Assembly: GCA_003254905.1 (NCBI GenBank)
Contig: QANU01045404.1
Coordinates: 62,187-126,186, forward strand
DNA length: 64,000 nucleotides
From: Nissolia schottii
Lineage: Eukaryota > Streptophyta > Magnoliopsida > Fabales > Fabaceae
Reading direction: 5' to 3'
Shown here: piece by piece, positions 14,212 through 29,565 of the stretch
How positions within the stretch are numbered: the stretch's first letter is position 1
Layout: every line of letters begins with the position of its first letter
Notes under the pieces: model-generated
The model's database searches: none
Told to the model about the DNA's origin: nothing
What the model saw: the letters and a program-made list of their open reading frames with translations, nothing else
Program-made: the position numbers and the translations under genes

Positions 14212-14426
14212 TGCTACACGTACACCAAAAATCATACACCATACATACACCTCGTATATATATACATAAAGTTTGTGTTTTAACTCATGTAATGTTTGTG
14301 CACTTAATTAAACATAGTTGGGAATATCATTTACAAGTTTGTAATGTCTGTGCACTGGTGAGAATAAAGTTTGTGCATTATTAATGGTGTATGTATAGGT
14401 GTATGAAATTGGGTGTACATGTAGCA
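14212..14426. mobile_element. 215-bp MITE, copy 1
   Basis: Begins TGCTACACGTACACC and ends GGTGTACATGTAGCA, with about 40 bases of imperfect terminal inverted repeat (inner part CATACACCATACATACACC). A second copy of the same length is at 42,467-42,681. The interior has TTTGTGCA words and no reading frame. No clear target duplication, so the superfamily is uncertain. Confidence 0.75.
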
Positions 14427-15190
14427 TTTTTGATAAATAAAATGAATAGCTATTCATGAAAATTGCCTAGTTGGCTATGATTCATTCTTGAAGTAAATGC
14501 ACCAAATTATAAATCTAAAAGTAGCAAAGTTACTAGAATGAATATAATAAATGTGTATTGAAATAACTTGGTCATGTACCTATGATATGTTTGCTTGATA
14601 TTTATTAAATATCTCTATAAGAGAATGATCACAAAAATATTTATTTTAGAATATTAGACAATCACCACATAAGCAATAATACAAGAAATATGATTTAGAG
14701 ATATCTGCCTTTCTTTAAACATCATTATTGAGATATTAGTCATTTTATTAAAGACATAAATGTTTGCTACTATGTTAATTTTCTTTCATTTATGATTTTA
14801 TGATATTATTCTTTTAGAAATATTTAATTTTTTAAAAAAACTTTTAATTGACATCAAATCTCAATATTAAGTTAATGATTATGATATTTACAATGTATTA
14901 TAATTATTAGTGATTTAGTTTTGTAAAATATTTACCTCTGATAATTTTTTATTTATTTATGTGATATGTTAATATTTTATGATCCCCTCCCCAGAACCCA
15001 TCAAGATCTTGCAGACCGACTACAGCGCCTACAATGGCGTCCTTCCAGACAACTATGTTTTCCAACCGGAAACGATGCTCACCAATGGTACTGTCACCAA
15101 CGGTTCTGATGCGAACGTGCCGACGAAAGTGACGGTTATCTGATAGACTATAATATTTCATCCAATCATAGCATGTGAAATATAAACAAT

Positions 15191-15554
15191 TTCTATGTGA
15201 TAGAGAAGAGAAATCTTACCTGGAATGGAAGGGGCGGAAGCCATTGTTCAGATGTCTGCAGATGAGAGAATACAAAAGAATAGAGAGAAGAGGAAGAGCT
15301 TTTCTGTCTCCTAGTCTCTGTGTCAGTACACTCAAAGCAGGAGAAAAAAATTTATTTATTCTTAATAGGGAGAATAAAAAAACTGACACAAGGTAGGTGA
15401 AAAGACTCTTCCATATATTAGGTGATGATGGACCTAACCCACCTATCATCAGCTAGTCCAAACGTATGTACACATTATTCTGACAATCAATTTAATCTGG
15501 ACAAAACAATAATTTATGCATGTCCATAAAATAATTATTCCAATTATTCCAACA
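15191..15554 (-). repeat. LTR, left copy (3' LTR in element orientation)
   Basis: Shares long near-identical runs with 20,418-20,755, including TATGTGATAGAGAAGAGAAA and TGGAATGGAAGGGGCGGAAG. Short indels separate the two, so the insertion is not very recent. Confidence 0.8.
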
Positions 15555-18500
15555 TTTTCCCACTTGGACAACATAAATTAGATTACAAAATGAAACATTA
15601 ATCCAGATCAACTTACATTATGTGGCCACAATAAATGCCAGAATAATACAACGTTCTTATCACAAGATTCAAAATGAAATGTATAAGTACTTCATATCTG
15701 TAAAAGATCACACTCGAATGAGCAATGATATCATACAGAAACAAAAAATCCACTACATTCCAGTGACCTTTATGAACGTGTAAATATTTGTCCCAATCAT
15801 CCGCCCAAGATGCTATATGAGATTGGAAGACAATCTTGTTACAATAACAACATGAGACTGGGTCCAAAATGTCTCAATATTATGCCATTATACAACAACA
15901 ATATATATAATTTCAATTGCGCAAATCACAATAAACCAAAAATGGCAATGCAAGATAATTGTCGTCACATAAGTCAATAATTATTGTCAAATGTTTTAAT
16001 AAAACGACAATATAACACATGAGGTCCAAAAGAAAATTATATATGGGATAAAACTCCCACTAAACCAATATATCAAAAACCTCATTATACCCATACGGGT
16101 TACATGCTCAACAATGAGTTGCATACGCCCCATATGCTTTTGAGATGCAACAAGATATCTCAGCATAAATATTGAGACTGGGTCCAATATGTCTCAATTA
16201 TATGTCATTACACAAAATTGGTCAATAATTAAGCTGGGCAGGCTTAAATGACATTCACAATAACATAAGGTCACAACAAACCTACAGAACAAACTCCCCT
16301 AACTCAAAACATCAACATGAACCTCATTATGCCCTTCAATGTTGCTAGCCATTGATTAGGGGATAACAACAACATGCTCTGTAGTAACTTAATAGACAAG
16401 AGTCTACCACAATACGCCATATATAAAACGAAAGGACACGATAATATACGGCAAAAACATTATTTAGTCTTAAGACAATAATGACAATATATATTACTCC
16501 CACTAATCTAACATATTAAAACAAACACGAATTTTAATATGCCAAGGAGTAACAAGTTTGGACATACACTCAATAACAATTAAGAACATAACACAATATA
16601 AAGTCTCTAACTCCCACTAAACAAAATTTTCAATCTGCCGAGGAGTAACAATACAATCAAAGAGACTTAACAATGTTCTTAATTAAGGTTCTAAAATTGA
16701 AAGCGACGATAGATCAAAAGGTAGAGAAAATCATAAAACCCAAAAAATATTTGCACACGTATTGATGATTTTCTCATGTTCAATAAATTGGACAATTAAT
16801 TGAACTAGAACACTTATATCATTGCAATCTCGTTAAAGGATCTTGAATCACAATATACAAGTCTCTCACTTGATAGAGAAAAATAATAATGCTAATATTG
16901 AAAAATTACTTACAATATATATAAATATAATTAAATTATTTTTCTCTATCACACAATGATTATGTCAAATAATGTCACATCGAATGGTATGCCCATTATT
17001 TACACAATCCAATAATAGTCGCAATGAAGCATAAATAAAATTCTTTCATGCAATGTAATTCCTTTGGGGAATATCAATATTATAGTGCATGTGCAGAGTC
17101 TTCTCACAAGCATTATTCTAATATAATTCTCAATATCACACAATAACAAAATTGAAATATTTATAGTGGGTAAACACTCAGCCAAAAAAGGAGCATACAA
17201 CATTATTTAATAAATGATAATTAGTGAACAAAGCTCCTTAAAACACAATGTGGCTGATCAAACAAAGCATAGAGATATTGTCAAAATTAAAATAATTTCA
17301 CAATGAAAAATAATATTTTACCCAAAAAGAATAGCACTTTGACGACAACAGAATTTTACTATGCGCATCGGAAGCATAAATAATTTCACAATTATTGTAA
17401 ATAGTATTTTATTACAATTGTCAAAGTGTTATATATATATATATATNTTAATAGTGATTTATGCAATTCACACAATAATTTAACATTCTCCCACTTGAAT
17501 TGCATAAATCATAATATCATCATGTTAAAACGCACTATTTCAGATTAACATGAGAGTGTATAAAATTGTCATGTTACACACACATATATATATATATGTA
17601 CACACACATATCACAACTCGAAATACAATAAGATATCTCATAATTTTATAACATTATTAAATTTGAAAACTCAAAAACAAATAGTTCCAAAAACACCAAA
17701 GTAAATAAAATTTAACAAAATATTATCTTAGAACTTGGAACATGATACAAACAAAATTGCAAATTCTCAAATATTCTTTTTTTAAAAAAATTAATTACAA
17801 AAGTACATTTGATTATAATTGGTCTCGCGAAAGCAAGTACACAATTATAAAAAGTGCATGTTAGCAAAGCTTAACAAATGACAGATTACCATTCTTTTGA
17901 ACGATAGCAAAATTGGGTTATTTGAACATTCCACAAAAAATTGTTCTCAAAACAATTATCTTTATACAAATTCCATGTCAATTAATCCAGGTAACCAAAA
18001 AATAAAAGGTACCCAAAAAATTGAGATTTTGTAGGGTTCATGCATAAGTAAAGATGATTTCTCAGTTCATATCAGACACCCAATTTCACAACACAGTCAC
18101 AACATGAAGTTAAATTGGTTTTTATACCTATGAGAATCAAACAATATAAACAATAATATCAAATTTTTATTCCCACAGAGAATGTTGAGCTTTTAACCAT
18201 AACATTATACCTTTAAAGTTAATATCGAGAGGATACTGAAAACTTTAGGGATATAACTGACCATTCACCAAGAATTATATTAACAAAAACAAACTGAAGG
18301 GTAAGTTTATTATTAATATAAATCTTAATGCAACAATAGAATGATGTCCTAACACAATCCGTCCCGCGAAGGCGAGTTCACAATTATATAAGACATCCAA
18401 TAGTCTTTTCCAAAAACAAATATATTTTATCACAGTTCGTCCCGCAAAGGCGAGCTCTCAACCGTGCAAAATATCCAACCATATTTATCAAGATATACCC

Positions 18501-20417
18501 ATATCATAATTTCTCAAAGAAATATTGCACCAAGTGCAACAAGTACAAATATATACACATATAATATTCAAATAATTGAATAAACATATTGCTTGAGATA
18601 AACACATATATTATGATAATCTCATGCCAAAATATTAGTGACATTAGATTCATGTATGCATACATTCATACATAGTATAATGAACGGAATCCATGTATTT
18701 TACAAAGAGAGTCCCATATTAATTCTGAATCCGTTCCACCAAAATGTTTTGGCCCAATCTGATTTCAAATAAAACTTTGTTTGAAAACGGGCCCATAAAT
18801 GCTCAAACAACAAACCAAAATAAAGTAAGCCCAATCCCTTACAAATGGCCCAAGCAATAGAGAAATAAAAAATAAAAATAAAAATAAAAAATAAAGACAG
18901 CAGTCCATATCATGGCATTAAAGGTCCATACAGCCAACCTTAACCAAATCAAAGCAAACAATAATTGCCCAAACAATAAACCTGTATCCATTTCATGCCA
19001 GCAAAAAATAATCCTTCATCAAATCAGAATTTCATGGCACATATTGGCCCATCATGCAAAACAAAAAATAGTCCATTGTCCTTATAGCATCAAATTTTTT
19101 CCCAATTTCACTAATCAGTCCTTATGGACCCATGCTGACTTAGTGGACCAACAGCAACTTGACTTAGTGGGAAGCAATTGACACATTTTGTATCCTTAGC
19201 TCAATGGCATATATTAATAAATCAGAATCATAAACAGCAATTACATAATAGCAATCAGTGGCCATAAAAGGAAGGAATATATATAGCATATATTCAGAAA
19301 ATTAGAATCACAAATAAAACAAAAGGAAAAATAGCATCCCATATATTCAGCAATTAAACAAGGAAGGAAACAGCAGCCCAAATCCTCATTATAATGTCAG
19401 TTTCAACAATTTTCATAATAACAAACAGTGGGCACATTTTCATCAATTAAAAATCGGAAACTGGAATTATAAACGGTGGGCATATATGTTCAACATATAT
19501 ACAGAATGTTTAACAAAAGTTATCCATATACAAGATTTATCCATATACACATATATATTATAATCAACAATATAAAAAATAAACAAATGCCAGGCCTTTA
19601 TTTCAATAATAACAATATGAGTATAATAACCATATGCATAATAACCATAATAACCATAACCATAATCACTGAAATATGGAGAATATATAACATATATGGT
19701 ACATCAAAAAACACAAGGATTTTCTTTAAGCATTTAATCACTTATAAGTAATATACAAAATTAAAAAAAAAAATTTCTGATGCCCAAAAAAATAATTAAA
19801 AATCACCAAAAATTTTATTTCACTGAAACAGGGCAGAACCATAATAAGAACAAAAAATTTGGACCCCTATAGCACCCGCACGCGCCCCACGCACCGCACG
19901 CCGAGAGTGGGCGTGTTGCGGCGCGTGTTATCAGTCACCCTCAACCTCCAGCCGGGTCGGGTCGGGTTTCGCGGACCCGTTGGGTCGGAAACGCGGGTCG
20001 CGCCATATCTTCCTCAATCGGACTCCGTTTTGAACGATTCCAATGGCGTTGGAATCGTATCGACAAATACTACAAGATTTTATAATTATTTTGACCAAAA
20101 AAGGCTTCTAAAATTCTGGGTTTTCAATGGAAGAAACCGGTTTTATTCATAGGATTATCACCAATATCTCTTTCAATACTCAACCAAATTGCACCATTCC
20201 AATTCGGTTCATTTCAGAATTTCATCCTCTACAAAAACCCTAAGGTTTGATTTCACAATTCGAACAATTAACCAATTCACAAATCCGAAAATTAAATTAG
20301 TGAAATTAGGGTTCATACACATTTTAACCCAAATGAAATTAAACCTTCTCTATACACATATATGCAGAAAATTATCAATGTTAATTTCACAGTCATAATC
20401 AGAATGAAACAAGGCTT

Positions 20418-20755
20418 TTCTATGTGATAGAGAAGAGAAATCTTATGTGGAATGGAAGGGGCGGAAGCCATTGTTCAAATGTCTGCAGATGAGAGAATAC
20501 AAAAGAATAGAGAGAAGAGGAAGATGTTTTCTGTCTTCTAGTCTCTGTGTCAGTACACTCAAGGTAGGAGAAAAAAATTTTATTGAGAATAAAAAAACTG
20601 ACACAGGATAGGCGAAAGGACTCTTCCATACATTAAGTGATGATGGACCCAGCTAGGCCAAACATATGTACACATTATTCTGACAATCAATTTAATCTGG
20701 ACAAAACACTAATTTATGCATGTCCATAAAATTAATTATTCTAATTATTCCAACA
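20418..20755 (-). repeat. LTR, right copy (5' LTR in element orientation)
   Basis: Counterpart of 15,191-15,554, ending CCAACA immediately before the duplicated TTATA and the DUF761 exon. The outer 50 bases (20,363-20,417) match the left LTR only weakly. Confidence 0.8.
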
Positions 20756-20908
20756 TTATAAGCTCCGACGAGGCCGATGGCTTGCAGAGGAAGTCCTCCT
20801 CGGATTTCGCGTTTCCCGATGAGAACCAGAAACCGCTGGCCTCCGCCCGGTTCAGCCACCGGAAAGCTGGTAGAGCAAGTCCCGAAGGTTTGAAATCATA
20901 ACCGTTAT

Positions 20909-20930
20909 CTCTCTCTCTCTCTCTCTCTCT
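20909..20930. repeat. (CT)n microsatellite in the DUF761 copy-B intron
   Basis: About eleven CT units in the 148-base intron between the two exons. Confidence 0.85.
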
Positions 20931-21444
20931 TAGTTTTTTAAATTCGAAATTGAAAAAAAAAGAAGCAAAATAAACAAAGATAAGTTAAAAAAACTGAAAT
21001 TAGTGTGCCGTTGGGGCGGTTACAACTACTTACAGGAGGGAAGGTGGTTGCGTTGGGAGTGGCGAAGGCGAAGAGGCAGGACACGCTGGAGAGCACGTGG
21101 AGGACGATAACGGAGGGGCGAGCCATGCCGTTAACAAGGCACCTCAAGAAGTCCGACACGTGGGACTCGCACGCGCGCCGGAGCGCCGCGCCGCGCCGCT
21201 TACGGATCTCAACGCCGGCGGCGGAGTAGCATCGTCGGTGATGAAGAAGTCAGAGACGTTCTCCGGCAGGGAGAATAACGCGTCGCCGGGATCCGGCGGC
21301 GGCGGGAGGCTGATGAAGGAGCCGTCGCTGAGTCAGGACGAGCTGAACCGGCGAGTGGAAACGTTCATCAACAAATTCAACGCTGAGATGAGGCTGCAGA
21401 GGCAGGAGTCGCTGAGACAGTACCGTGAGATGATCACTCGCTGA

Positions 21445-22586
21445 GCTGAGAGTGAGAGAGACACAGTGCAACCGCCATTGTTGTTTCTTCCAAATGCTTA
21501 TGTTTCCAGCTTTGCCCTTCAATTTGGGGAAGAAGAGTTACCGTTTAGGGTTAAGTGAGGTTCAATCAAGGTCTTTGGTTTGGGGTTTTTTTTTTTCCTG
21601 TGATTAGCAAGGTTTTGACCGTTTTGTAAAGCAAGGAAGGAATATATTTTGCTATGTTACAGTGGTTTTTTCAGGAACAGGGTGATATCGCATTAGATAA
21701 AAAAAACAAACTTTAGTTTAGTAAGTAGCGATATGGAAGAAAATGTTACTTTGGGGGATATTCTCATCAAATTTTTATCAACTGGATTTTTGTTCTTTAT
21801 TATATTTTTTAAGTCAATATTAATGATGCAGTATGCAACTCATCAGTGCAATGAGGTTATGAATTTTTTTTTTCAATTAAGATAGTGAATAATGCTCTTA
21901 TGTTGGAATTTGTCTGAATAACCTTGCTGATCAAATAGATTTACTTATTTTTGGTATATTTGTAACCTTCCTCTATCAAATAGGTTTTTTTCTTTTTTTT
22001 TTAGAGATCCTCTCGGTTGATTAACGAGAGAGTTATATTCTCATCTTCCCCTTTTATTATTCTGGTCAACTTTGTAACAGCTTTGCCACTAAGCTGGCAA
22101 TATTGTACACAAAGTGGCTTAGACGTCATATCTTAACTCAAAATATTAAGATAATGAGTTTATGAGTCTTTTCAAATATATACTTTACTTCAACACATTC
22201 ACACTTAAAACACAACAATCTTTCCCTCAAGTGGAGGCTCTTCTCACGGCAAATATTTCCCATGAACCTACGAGAAACGTAATATATGATAAGTAATATA
22301 TCCAAGAGTGTGAAAATTAAATAGACAAAGCAGAGAAAGTATACACCAATGTTTAACATGTAAAACTCCAATGAGAGGGACAAAAATCATGGGACCTAAT
22401 CTAAAAAATTTTCATTATGAAATATCAATAAGTACAGCAAAAGAGTTCCAAGAAATAATCTTAAAGATGAAAGCATACTCACTATTAAAATGGTATAATA
22501 AATAATAAGCAACCCCTTCAAAAGACCCATACAGGGTAAGAGTATCAGAGTTGTTTTGGATCTTGAGAAATTTGCTTGATTGAACA
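21445..22586. other. 3' flank of DUF761 copy B, including TRIM-like debris
   Basis: Matches 459-1740 of copy A with many small indels. The LTR-like piece with its purine tract is near 22,100-22,240. No gene seen. Confidence 0.45.
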
Positions 22587-22785
22587 ATGGAGCCTAATTA
22601 TGGTAGGATGATTTGTTTGAATGATACTAATTACCACAGATGGAAAGGCAATATGAAGGATCTACACAGAAACCGAAGAATAAATATGATGAAGATTGGG
22701 CAAGCACGAGATGGTTTTGTGGTTTTATTCAACAATGGGTAGATGACAATGTTTTGAATCATATTGTTAATGATTCACATGCCAA
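22587..22785 (+). pseudogene. Ty1/copia gag remnant, copy B (shortened)
   Basis: Same start as the copy-A remnant (MEPNYGRMICLND) and the same later block (QQWVDDNVLNHIVNDSHAK), but with internal deletions and a frame change. It ends at the word GCCAAAA, where about 1.6 kb of the copy-A sequence is missing and the foldback remnant follows directly. Confidence 0.65.
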
Positions 22786-22914
22786 AAAGCGGGTTAGATG
22801 TCACATCTTAACCCATGGATTAAACAAATGGGTCTAACCCGCTTTATGTCTCACTTAACCCGTTTGTTTAAAAATTTCCTTCGAATTTGGGCTCCCCTCA
22901 CTGCTTTAAGCCCA
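22786..22914. mobile_element. Foldback/TRIM-like remnant, copy B (left part deleted)
   Basis: Begins AAAAGCGGGTTAGATG and ends CTGCTTTAAGCCCAGCA, matching the right two thirds of 3551-3746. Loss of the left terminal repeat supports a deletion in B over an insertion in A. Confidence 0.5.
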
Positions 22915-23290
22915 GCAAAAATTATGTTAACAAAACTTTATTAGATATCTTTAACGACACATGTTAACAAAACTCTTATTAAAAAGTAGTGAGTCATATT
23001 AATATGAAATGATCGTATAATTAAATGATAAGAGTAATAACATAATCTTCTTCTTCTTTTAGAAAAAAAAAAGAGATGATGTTTATCCGTTTGTGGTTTG
23101 AAGTATGCTTATGAATGTTGCATAATAAATCTCCTACATAGAAAAACGCACATAATTTAAAAATTCATCTAGATTATTAGATTATAATATAAAATATCAT
23201 AGTGGTTAATAGAAAAGGAGTTCCCAGTTAGTTGGTATTAGGCATGGTTTATCGTTGGCTTGAAATTATGATTTTTGCCATTTATATTGT

Positions 23291-23472
23291 GAAATTGATT
23301 ATCTTGAAGCTTTCTACACAATAACTAAAGATCACATCCTTCCTTAACATCTTGATCTTAAGTTGCTATTACAAATTCGTGAGCTTGTTTTGGATCAGTG
23401 GTGTGTGCATTTTAGCCGTTTCTGTAGGTCTAGCAATCCATGTGCTAACTTCATTGCGAAGAGTGATGCTAC
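23291..23472 (+). pseudogene. RNase H domain remnant, copy B
   Basis: Counterpart of 4122-4303. The frame reads ELVLDQWCVHFSRFCRSSN then PCANFIAKSD, closer to the family pattern than copy A, but an in-frame TAA occurs upstream (after DHILP). Confidence 0.5.
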
Positions 23473-24002
23473 TAATGGTGTTCCTCTTGTGATTTGGCTG
23501 GAGATGAGCTAAGTGCTAAAAAAAGAACATCATAATGATGACTATTATTAACAGAGAAAAATGTGTAATTTGGTGAGCAGACAAAGTTAATTCATACTGT
23601 CACGAGATTAAGATTCTATAATGTGTAATGTAAGGATAAATTATGTTTGGCGTTTATCTCGCCATAACGGCCATGATCTAACCATGAGGTGTTAGCTCAA
23701 TAGATATGAGCATATGGACAAGAACCACTGAAATTATTGGGGATTATTTGGATATTGCTCAAACTTATGATGAATGCTTCTACCCTTATATTTCTTTCAA
23801 TATGTTTTGGGTTTTGCTAGGACATTGGTTAAGGCAGTTAAAATAGGAAGTTTTAAGTTGATTAAGCAATTAATGTCATTAAAAAGACATTTAAATAAAT
23901 CATTTTTTATTATGAAAAATAGAGGGAAAAATGCTTGTAGAACATGATAATGGATGAGGTATTTTTAAATTTCAAGTGAAATTTGAAATGCAAGAGAATT
24001 TA

Positions 24003-24335
24003 AGTGATTCAATTAAATTCTCTTCATTTTAAAATTGTATAATTCAAAAGTGACTAGCTGACGATTGATAGTGGCCGATCAACTTTGGGCAGTTGTCGGT
24101 CGTCATTCAGCAGTGACTGATTAACATTTAGTATTGGCTGGTCAGTATTCAATGGTGGCCAACCGACAATGAACAATGAGTAGTAGATGATGAATAATGG
24201 TGGAGTTTCAGAATGAGAAAGTAAATAAAGGGAATTTTAGAATTCTTTGTGAGGAGAAGAAAATTGAGATTTACTCTTTTACAATATATATGAAATACCT
24301 AAAAAAAATTTAAAATTTTAAAATTCCTATAATTT
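24003..24335. other. About 330-bp segment present in copy B, absent from copy A
   Basis: Copy A joins GAGAATTTAA to ATAATTTGTTATTC (near 4921-4945). In copy B the same words are separated by about 330 bases containing repeated GTGGCC/CAACCGAC-like words. The ends are AT-rich and only vaguely inverted. Possibly a MITE, not proven. Confidence 0.4.
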
Positions 24336-26133
24336 GTTATTCAAACAAATTTTCTTATAATAAACCAATTGAAATCCTCTTAAAATAAATTTACATTCCT
24401 CTCCGAAAATACTCCATCCAACCCTTGGCAAAAATGATAAAGCGGTTACACAAAAGCTTAAGCAGCCATGTTTCTTAATTTGAGTGAGGTTTATAGAATG
24501 TTTAACATAACTCCAGTGTAGCTAGTAGTTCTCTTAGTCAAAATTATCATCATGTAAATCACAACATGGATGTGCCCAAATAAACAATCCACATTATATA
24601 TGTGATATGAAATGATCACTCAATGATGTCATATCATTTCACCGGGCAAACCGAGAGGCATTGAAGCCAAGGCTAAGCAAAGTGATCTTTATCTACTATT
24701 GCAGCTTTCCAGGAGATACGTTACAACATTGTGGGATCAGACAAGAAAGGAATTGAATTCTTGCATATTTTAATTGTTGGGAACCAGGCTTACGGATGGA
24801 CTCGGCAATCAAATTTCGCTCTGTGACTGGATCAGGCATATGGAGTAACAGAAAGGGCGAACAATGGAATATTCCAAAACCCCTCCTTTGCTTTTTCCAC
24901 TTTAGTTATTCTTCTAGTATTTTTTTTTTGGCATAATTAAAAAAAATAGAAAATTAGAAAAAAAATAATTTAAAAGATAACTGCTAGATAATTTAAAGAA
25001 ACAAAAAATAATTTTGATATATTTATAGTATAAAATAGTTTTACAATTTTAATACTAATTTTTTTTTTATATTATCATTCAACTATATATTGTGTTATCA
25101 TTAAAAAACAAATTAGAATTATGCGCTTTGTTTCAAATGTCTTTAGTTCTCCTTAGGTTCCGTTGGGTATCACATAGACAACATTGACATGAAGATAAAG
25201 ATAAAGAAAATTCTTGTCCCTCCAAGTCCAATTCTATGCGAAAACATATTTAAATCATCTGTCTTAACTTCAATAAAATACAAAAATTAAAGGAATTTTT
25301 TTAATCGTGTCACTGTCCCCTTGTCCTCTCTCAGTGTTGTACCAAAGGCAGCCCTAGGCACATTTATTGAGCAACTCTGATTTGCGGAGTAAGTGCAACT
25401 TTCCTCATATGAAAAATCCAGGCTCTATTTTGGATCAGCTAATTCAGTCTCACTCCACCGCATTAGAACTTTACAAGGCATGTTGTACTGTCCTCTGAGA
25501 TTGTTATAAGGATAGGATGCCATAGTTGCAACAGATATATAAAACTCAAGATGATAATCTCCCCCTGGTATGCTTCTTTGAACTAAGATAATGACATGCA
25601 TAATTTATTCAAAATGTCAATTCTAATTTAAGTTGACAAAGATTTCCCTGCTTTTATGTTTTATCACTTTACTGGGGACAAGAAAGATATACAGAGACTA
25701 TAATTAACTAATCAGTTGGGATTTTGTTTTTATAATTTTCCTTTCTTTCTTGTTCCTTTCTTTTTTTTTTTTTTACGCCATTTGGTTTTTCTTTTAAGAG
25801 GGTAGCCTTTCCTTTATTCATATGGTGGTGATTGCACTTTTACATGTCAACTTATTTGCAACTGTATGCCATATAGAGGGTCAAAATACTAAAAGAAAAA
25901 AAGAGAAGAAAAATAGACCATATACATAGTGTCCAAGTTGAGCTGCAGTATGTAGAACTCCATACTAACAATACATGTTTACATTTTATACATTTAGAAA
26001 GGCAAAAAGAAAAGGGAAATTACACAGCCATCAGATCGTTTAATACATTACAGAGTCATTGACCATGCCATTTTGTATAGATTTTGTTTCACACGTAGCA
26101 TTTGTTACACATATGATTGAGTGATCATGCTTC
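24336..26133. other. Spacer and 3' flank of the copy-B kinase gene
   Basis: Matches copy A without the hAT insertion (empty site near 24,790). No gene seen. Confidence 0.4.
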
Positions 26134-29281
<3,148 letters not shown>

Positions 29282-29365
29282 GCTTCACTTTTGTGTATTT
29301 TAAGCAAGTGTGTGTATAAATAAAGAGTGATGTTGCTGCAGCATAGTCAAAATTAAAGAGTCCCA

Positions 29366-29550
29366 TCCAACGGGGGTTGGTCCAAGTGGTAAGCAGCTTG
29401 GTATCGCTTAAGCAAGGTCCCGAGTTCGAGACCTTGTGAACGCAGTTATCCCCGCTGGGAGACTCACCCGCGATAGCCAGGTGCGCGACCCAGGTCGACT
29501 CGGATTAGTCAAGGCAAAGCCTTGGATACCGGGCAGACAACCTAAAAAAA
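29366..29550 (+). mobile_element. tRNA-derived SINE with perfect 15-bp target duplication
   Basis: Flanked by AATTAAAGAGTCCCA at 29,351-29,365 and again at 29,551-29,565. The 185-base insert has pol III promoter boxes in tRNA order: A box GGTCCAAGTGG (29,379-29,389) and B box GTTCGAGAC (29,424-29,432). It ends in CCTAAAAAAA. The target in copy A (near 10,835) is uninterrupted, so insertion followed the module duplication. It lies upstream of the copy-B kinase gene, in the opposite orientation. Confidence 0.92.
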
Positions 29551-29565
29551 AATTAAAGAGTCCCA

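Larger units (their letters stand above)
15141..20755 (-). mobile_element. LTR retroelement of about 5.6 kb without recognisable proteins, inserted in the DUF761 exon
   Basis: Direct repeats 15,191-15,554 and 20,418-20,755 are clearly alike; the full LTRs are probably 15,141-15,554 and about 20,363-20,755, bounded by TG and CA. Flanks are TTATC and TTATA, a 5-bp target duplication with one change. Read on the - strand, a purine tract (AAGTGGGAAAA) sits just before the LTR starting TGTTGGAATAATT, so the element runs right to left. The 4.8-kb interior is AT-rich, with no protease, integrase or reverse transcriptase frame seen. A second purine tract followed by TGTTAAATTATTG near 17,488 suggests a nested or rearranged piece. 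A GC-rich block lies at 19,865-20,040. This fits a large non-autonomous (LARD-like) element. Confidence 0.7.
14979..21444 (+). pseudogene. DUF761 gene, copy B, broken by an LTR element and a 5-base insertion
   Basis: The parts are 14,979-15,140 (exon 1 start, ATG at 14,979), 20,761-20,887 (rest of exon 1) and 21,036-21,444 (exon 2). The first piece ends in frame ...KVTVI at the target duplication TTATC. The second resumes in the same frame, SSDEADGLQRKSS, after TTATA (20,756-20,760). Exon 1 ends in a GT donor at 20,888 and exon 2 starts after TTACAG, phase-compatible. Against copy A, exon 2 has five extra bases (an added CGCCG) in the GC-rich stretch near 21,190-21,205, which shifts the frame ahead of the DUF761 domain. 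The gene is therefore disabled twice. The start could instead be an acceptor at CCCCAG (near 14,992); I prefer the ATG because it is in frame. Confidence 0.8.

Noticed and set aside
15613..16187. Two - strand frames (about 84 and 63 residues) inside the LTR element, both starting MDPVS
   Set aside because: The shared start comes from a repeated non-coding word (GAGACTGGGTCC); the rest has no common protein and no motif.
19859..20152. GC-rich open frame in the LTR element
   Set aside because: It starts with Pro/Thr/Arg low-complexity sequence caused by GGGTC-type repeats, with no similarity to gag or pol.
15191..20755. First reading of the element as running left to right
   Set aside because: The purine tract AAGTGGGAAAA precedes the TGTTGGAATAATT end on the - strand, so the right-to-left orientation fits better.
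29366..29550. Possible functional tRNA gene
   Set aside because: The A and B boxes are present, but no cloverleaf with a proper acceptor stem was apparent; the A-rich tail and target duplication show a SINE.
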